A stretch of 9,751 nucleotides of DNA from Candidatus Falkowiibacteriota bacterium (lineage in GTDB: Bacteria > Patescibacteriota > Patescibacteriia > Patescibacteriales > GWC2-42-12), in NCBI GenBank assembly GCA_016208065.1, contig JACQYU010000013.1, forward strand, positions 1 to 9,751. Direction: 5' to 3'. Numbering within the stretch: the first letter of the stretch is position 1; each line of letters begins with the position of its first letter. Made by a program: the position numbers and the translations under genes. The notes beneath the pieces are model-generated. The model was not told the DNA's origin, did no database searches, and saw only the letters and a list, made by a program, of their open reading frames with translations. Of this stretch, positions 6,466 to 9,751 are shown one piece after another.

Positions 6466-7374
6466 TTATTTCTTCCATTTTTCCCAAACTACCAAAATCG
6501 GCGAAGCCACGAAGATTGATGAATAAGTTCCAGCAAAAATACCAATCGCTAAAGCTAAAACAAAAGTCCGGATAGAAGACCCTCCAAAAATTATTATGGA
6601 AACTAAAACTAAAAGAGATGTTAGCGAAGTATTAAGCGAACGCGCTAAAGTCTGGTTTAAGCTGGTATTAACGGTACCTTCAAAATCCTCGTTGCTTTTC
6701 GGCAGGTTTTCCCTGGTCCGGTCAAAAACTACGATAGAATCATGCACCGAATAACCAATAACAGTTAAAACCGCGGCCACAAAAGCCGTATTGATTTCTA
6801 TATCGTAAAACCTGCCTAAAATCGCGAAAATACCGATGGTTATAACCGCATCATGAAACATGGCGATAATAGCCGATGTCGCATATTTCCAAGAGGCTAC
6901 CGGCCGGGAAACCTTTCTAAAAGCATAAGTAATATAAGCCAGCATGGCTAAAAGCGCAAAAAATATTGCCCAAAGCGATTTAATTTTAAGTTCGGCGCCG
7001 ATCGACGGACCGACTGATTCAAAGCGCAGCTCTTCAATTTCATTATCTTTATTTTTTTCCTTGGCTAACTCGCCTAATTTGCTTAAAATAGCTTGGTGAT
7101 TTTCTTCACTTGTTTCCTGAAATTTTAACATCATATCCTGATCGCCTATCGGCTGAACGATTAAACTGCTTAATTTCAAATCGGCTAAACCGGCTTCAAC
7201 TTGGTTTACCGTTGGCCTTAAACCTATAAATTTAACTTCAAGCAAACTGCCGCCGGTAAAATCAATGCCAAGCTTTAACCCCCAAACAAAAAGGGCGGTT
7301 AGACAAACAATAAATAAGCCGGCGGAAACTCCCAGCCAAATATTTCTTTTTTGAATTATCTTAAAATTAGTCAT
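6466..7374 (-). CDS. secF: Protein translocase subunit SecF
   Basis: SecF forms with SecD an RND-family, ion-driven complex that pulls translocating proteins out of the SecYEG channel. The 302-residue product has six predicted membrane segments: one at the N-terminus (about 12-34), a small extracytoplasmic domain beginning with LGIDFTGGSLLEV (35-47), then five segments from about 133 on. The conserved VGPSIGAELK (121-130), FHDAVITIG (173-181), VIGYSVHDSIVVFDRTREN (205-223) and SLNQTLARSLNTSLTSLL (238-255) are SecF hallmarks. Length is normal. It lies 24 nt after secD, certainly co-transcribed, with no obvious Shine-Dalgarno, and is followed by a strong terminator. Confidence 0.96.
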   Translation of the reverse strand: MTNFKIIQKRNIWLGVSAGLFIVCLTALFVWGLKLGIDFTGGSLLEVKFIGLRPTVNQVEAGLADLKLSSLIVQPIGDQDMMLKFQETSEENHQAILSKLGELAKEKNKDNEIEELRFESVGPSIGAELKIKSLWAIFFALLAMLAYITYAFRKVSRPVASWKYATSAIIAMFHDAVITIGIFAILGRFYDIEINTAFVAAVLTVIGYSVHDSIVVFDRTRENLPKSNEDFEGTVNTSLNQTLARSLNTSLTSLLVLVSIIIFGGSSIRTFVLALAIGIFAGTYSSIFVASPILVVWEKWKK

Positions 7375-7398
7375 AAAAAAATTAAATTATATTTGCCG

Positions 7399-9579
7399 CT
7401 ATTTATTTTTAACCGATGTAATCAAAGAGTGCCGTTTTTCCAGCCAAGCCGAGGGTATTAAATTAAGAAAATTCCTGGTAATGAATATAGCGGTAAACAT
7501 GGAAATAATAACACCGAGGCCAAGGGTTATGGCAAAGCCTTTAACCGCGCTGGTAGTAAACATAATAAGGATAAAACAAGTGATTAAAGTATTGAAATTA
7601 CTATCCCTGATTGACGGCCAGGCGCGCCTAAAACCGTCCTCAATCGCGCCCGTAAGCGGCTTGCCATTAGCGATTTCTTCCTTCATTCTGGCAAAAATCA
7701 AAATGTTAGCGTCAACAGCCATACCGACGGAAACGATGGCTCCGGCCAGTCCGGCCAAAGTTAAGGTTACCGGAGATAAACCACCGATGAAATACAATAA
7801 AATATAACTTAAAAAAGAAAATAAAATAAACCAACTATTAACCGTTATGCCGATTAAAAGAAAAATACCGACCAAGAGTAAAGCGGCCATTGAAAAACCT
7901 ATTTTAAATATGGCGAAAACTATTAAGCTATAAACCACGAGCGCCAAAACAGCCATTAGGCCGGGCAATCTATAGAAAAAGATCATGAACAAGGCAATAA
8001 TAATGAAGCCGATGATGCCGGCGCGCGCGCTATCAGCTATTGATTTTTGGCCCAAACTCGGACCGATAGTCTGCTGATTTACCAATTCAATCGGGACTGG
8101 CAAAGCTCCGGCATTAAGCCTTTGGGTTAATAATTTAGCTTCGGTAATATTGAATTTTCCGGAAATTACGGCTTTGCCGCCGGTAATTTTTTCATTAACG
8201 TTCGGCACGCTGATCGGATAGCCGTCCAAGTAAATCGCTACCGGTTTGCCAACGTTGCGCCCGGTGATTTCTTCAAACATTTTCGCGCCGGCATCGTCAA
8301 AAACCAAAGAGACTTCAGGCGAACCGTCCTGGGGATTAAATTCCACGGAGGCTGATTTTAAATTTTTTCCGGTCAATTCGGTGTTCTTCCATTCACTCTG
8401 GGTCCCGATAATATCTTCTTCGGTTTTAGTTTTAATAAAAATATGGCTAACTTTAATTTCTTCAACCTTTTTTTCTTCCTGCTTATAAATCAGGTGCCAG
8501 CCGAAATCGGTTTCTATAGGACCGGAAATCGTACCGACCACCTGCTTAAAAACTTCGTCTTCAAACGGCTTAACCATATCGCCTAAACTAAACCAGCCCA
8601 AATCTCCGCCGGTTTCACGCGCGCCCGGTTCGGTAGAATTTTGTTTTACCAAATCATTAAAATTAGCCGGCGTAGCGCCTTGCTTTAGCTTATTTATTTT
8701 TTCCAAAGCCTCTTCCTTGCTTAAGCCGCTTTCGCAATCGGTCGCGCCGGTATAACAAATTAATAGATGGGATGCTTTAACTTCTTTTTCTTCCGCATTG
8801 CCGAAAGGATTGGTTTTTATTCTTTTGTCTTCAACTTTAATAATTTCAAAACCGCCCGCTACCCGGCCTAAATCGGAACTGGTTTTTCCAACCGCGATAT
8901 TTTTAGCCAAAAGATAAATTTCAGCATTGTCTTTTTCCGTAATATAGCCTAAATCGCCGCCGGAAGCTTTAGTTTTTTCGTCTTGGCTGTAGGCCGAGGC
9001 CAAGGCTTTAAAATCGCCGCCGGAAATAACTTTGCCTAAAATTTCAGTGGCGCTTTTTTCCGCCGCCTTATTATAATCATCCAGCTGCTTAGTTTCTTCA
9101 GCTGTCATTTTTCTTACTTCGGTATTTTGCTCTTTAAATTCTAAAAGCGGCGTTTCGCCAATCATTTTAATAGCCTGCTTAACGTCTTTAATACCGGCCA
9201 TTTCCACGATTATCCGGTAATCGCCGCCTGACGTGCGGTTAATCTGCACATTAGGCTCGCTAACGCCGAAAACGTTGACTCTTCGCTCAATTACATCGCG
9301 CACGCCCTCAACCGCCGTGCCTTTTTCAGCGGATGCCAAAGCCGAAACATCGGCCTGATAAGTTAACTGCGTTCCGCCAAGCAAATCCAGACCCAGCCTA
9401 AAAGGCGCCTCTTTAACTTTGGGGAAAGGCGCTTTGAATTTATCCACCGCCTTATTGTAATAAACCCCGAAGTCAATCAGCGACGTTATTAAAACTAAAA
9501 CCATTATACAGGCAAAAATCCACCAGACTTTACCGCGAACGCTTGGCTTAAATAATTTATTTAAAATATTATCGGACAT
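7399..9579 (-). CDS. secD: Protein translocase subunit SecD with inserted parvulin-type PPIase domains
   Basis: SecD, partner of SecF, uses the ion gradient to help export through SecYEG. At 726 residues it is far longer than a minimal SecD. Normal parts are an N-terminal membrane helix (about 18-40), FRLGLDLLGGTQL (60-72), GETPLLEF (141-148), LDGYPISVPNVNEKITGGKAVISG (451-474), LNAGALPVPIELVNQQTIGPSLG (488-510) and GMAVDANILIFARMKEE (619-635). Between residues about 152 and 396 an insertion carries parvulin sequences: a partial unit (about 178-252, GGDFKALASAYSQDEKTKASGGDLGY), a complete unit (about 266-366, with KASHLLI, GGDLGWF and FGWHLIYK; His271 and His362 match catalytic parvulin histidines) and the first strand of another (KVSHIFIKTKTEED, 376-389). 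Residues about 562-600 add two hydrophobic segments within the membrane domain. The ATG at 9579 is preceded at 10 bases by AAGGTG, held in a hairpin. Confidence 0.95.
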   Translation of the reverse strand: MSDNILNKLFKPSVRGKVWWIFACIMVLVLITSLIDFGVYYNKAVDKFKAPFPKVKEAPFRLGLDLLGGTQLTYQADVSALASAEKGTAVEGVRDVIERRVNVFGVSEPNVQINRTSGGDYRIIVEMAGIKDVKQAIKMIGETPLLEFKEQNTEVRKMTAEETKQLDDYNKAAEKSATEILGKVISGGDFKALASAYSQDEKTKASGGDLGYITEKDNAEIYLLAKNIAVGKTSSDLGRVAGGFEIIKVEDKRIKTNPFGNAEEKEVKASHLLICYTGATDCESGLSKEEALEKINKLKQGATPANFNDLVKQNSTEPGARETGGDLGWFSLGDMVKPFEDEVFKQVVGTISGPIETDFGWHLIYKQEEKKVEEIKVSHIFIKTKTEEDIIGTQSEWKNTELTGKNLKSASVEFNPQDGSPEVSLVFDDAGAKMFEEITGRNVGKPVAIYLDGYPISVPNVNEKITGGKAVISGKFNITEAKLLTQRLNAGALPVPIELVNQQTIGPSLGQKSIADSARAGIIGFIIIALFMIFFYRLPGLMAVLALVVYSLIVFAIFKIGFSMAALLLVGIFLLIGITVNSWFILFSFLSYILLYFIGGLSPVTLTLAGLAGAIVSVGMAVDANILIFARMKEEIANGKPLTGAIEDGFRRAWPSIRDSNFNTLITCFILIMFTTSAVKGFAITLGLGVIISMFTAIFITRNFLNLIPSAWLEKRHSLITSVKNK

Positions 9580-9588
9580 AAATTAATA

Positions 9589-9605
9589 ACACCTTTTTAA
9601 GGTGT
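9589..9605 (-). promoter_or_regulatory. Hairpin covering the secD ribosome-binding site
   Basis: A perfect 7-bp stem with a 3-base loop (ACACCTT-AAA-AAGGTGT on the minus strand) lies 10 bases upstream of the secD ATG. Its 3' arm contains AAGGTG, the only Shine-Dalgarno-like sequence before secD. Folding would hide it, so the hairpin could lower or regulate secD translation. No poly-U tail follows, so it is not a terminator. Confidence 0.5.
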
Positions 9606-9632
9606 AGTGAAGTTATTTCTCTTACTTAATAT

Positions 9633-9661
9633 ATTTTAGTTTAATTTTAAGATAAAATCAA
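9633..9661 (-). promoter_or_regulatory. Predicted promoter of secDF
   Basis: On the minus strand TTGATT (9656-9661) and TAAAAT (9633-9638) are separated by 17 bases, close to the sigma-70 consensus. The expected start near 9626 gives a leader of about 47 nt that contains the ribosome-site hairpin. It lies between the SecA-type gene and secD, allowing secDF to be transcribed separately. Confidence 0.6.
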
Positions 9662-9662
9662 G

Positions 9663-9700
9663 GGAAAATAAATGGCTAAGGTTAAATATATTTATTTTCC
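9663..9700. repeat. Inverted repeat overlapping the end of the SecA-type gene
   Basis: GGAAAATAAAT (9663-9673) is the exact reverse complement of ATTTATTTTCC (9690-9700), an 11-bp perfect pairing with a 16-base loop. One arm contains the last two codons and TAA of the SecA-type gene. The stem is AT-rich and is not followed by a clean T-run, so it is at best a weak terminator. Confidence 0.6.
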
Positions 9701-9751
9701 ACAGCATTTCTTAAACTTCTTACCGCTCCCGCACGGGCAAGGGTCGTTGCG
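9692..9751 (-). CDS. secA: C-terminal end of SecA-type protein (zinc-binding SEC-C tail)
   Basis: Only the last 19 codons and the TAA lie in the window, the rest being beyond the right edge. They read RNDPCPCGSGKKFKKCCGK. This is the C-x-C-x8-C-C zinc-binding motif that ends many SecA proteins and contacts SecB or the ribosome. SecA is the cytoplasmic ATPase that drives export through SecYEG, and the next genes, secD and secF, make SecA the most likely identity. A caution: short SEC-C motifs also end some unrelated proteins, and nothing of the ATPase core is visible. Confidence 0.75.
   Translation of the reverse strand, partial: RNDPCPCGSGKKFKKCCGK

Noticed and set aside
376..9751. Recoded UGA (genetic code 25), because no gene here ends in TGA
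   Set aside because: All genes end in TAA or TAG, but there are too few to judge. Full-length MreB, MreC, SecD and SecF read through under the standard code with glycine written as GGN, giving no sign that UGA is used for glycine.
1..9751. A complete conjugation, defence or secretion island around the VirD4-like ATPase
   Set aside because: Only one ATPase fragment and its neighbour are present. No relaxase, VirB4/VirB6, nuclease, toxin or integrase is visible, and the rest is housekeeping.

Overview
The window looks like chromosome from a Patescibacteria (Candidate Phyla Radiation) bacterium, probably of the Parcubacteria type. The reasons are the AT-rich, tightly packed layout, the small MreB/MreC and Sec proteins, a sigma-region-4 plus HARE-HTH protein, and a VirD4-like ATPase preceded by a membrane protein whose sequence pattern I recognise from that group. 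The assignment is by family resemblance; no rRNA or other strict marker is present. Every gene lies on the minus strand, so the window reads from high to low coordinates. I see no tRNA, rRNA, CRISPR array or insertion sequence.

Region 1 (9751 to 6407) is a protein-export cluster. It starts with the last 19 residues of a SecA-type protein ending in its zinc-binding tail. A promoter and a 47-nt leader follow, in which a perfect hairpin covers the only Shine-Dalgarno-like sequence before secD. Then come secD, secF and a strong rho-independent terminator. SecD is unusual: about 245 residues of parvulin-type prolyl-isomerase sequence sit inside its extracytoplasmic domain, and two extra hydrophobic segments sit in its membrane domain.

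Region 2 (6408 to 3443) is a cell-shape and cell-wall cluster: a promoter, mreB, an AT-rich heptad-repeat spacer, mreC, a murB-like gene and a terminator. The MurB-like protein lacks about 50 central residues that carry a core FAD-binding motif, and it has His where the catalytic Arg belongs. It may be inactive.

Region 3 (3421 to 1935) is a single-gene unit with its own consensus-like promoter, a leader of about 120 nt and a strong terminator. It encodes a 412-residue protein with sigma-70 region 4 at the N-terminus and two HARE-HTH-like domains at the C-terminus, but no region 2.

Region 4 (1900 to 1) has a promoter, a membrane protein interrupted by an in-frame TAA and therefore read as two ORFs, and the first 119 residues of a VirD4/TraG-like (DUF87-type) ATPase. 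The last two families travel together in Patescibacteria and probably act at the envelope in DNA or macromolecule transfer; their precise role is unknown.

Most of the window is housekeeping. I found no complete new defence or mobile system. The items most worth attention are the SecD-parvulin chimera, the gutted MurB, the in-frame stop in the membrane gene and the incomplete sigma-like regulator.
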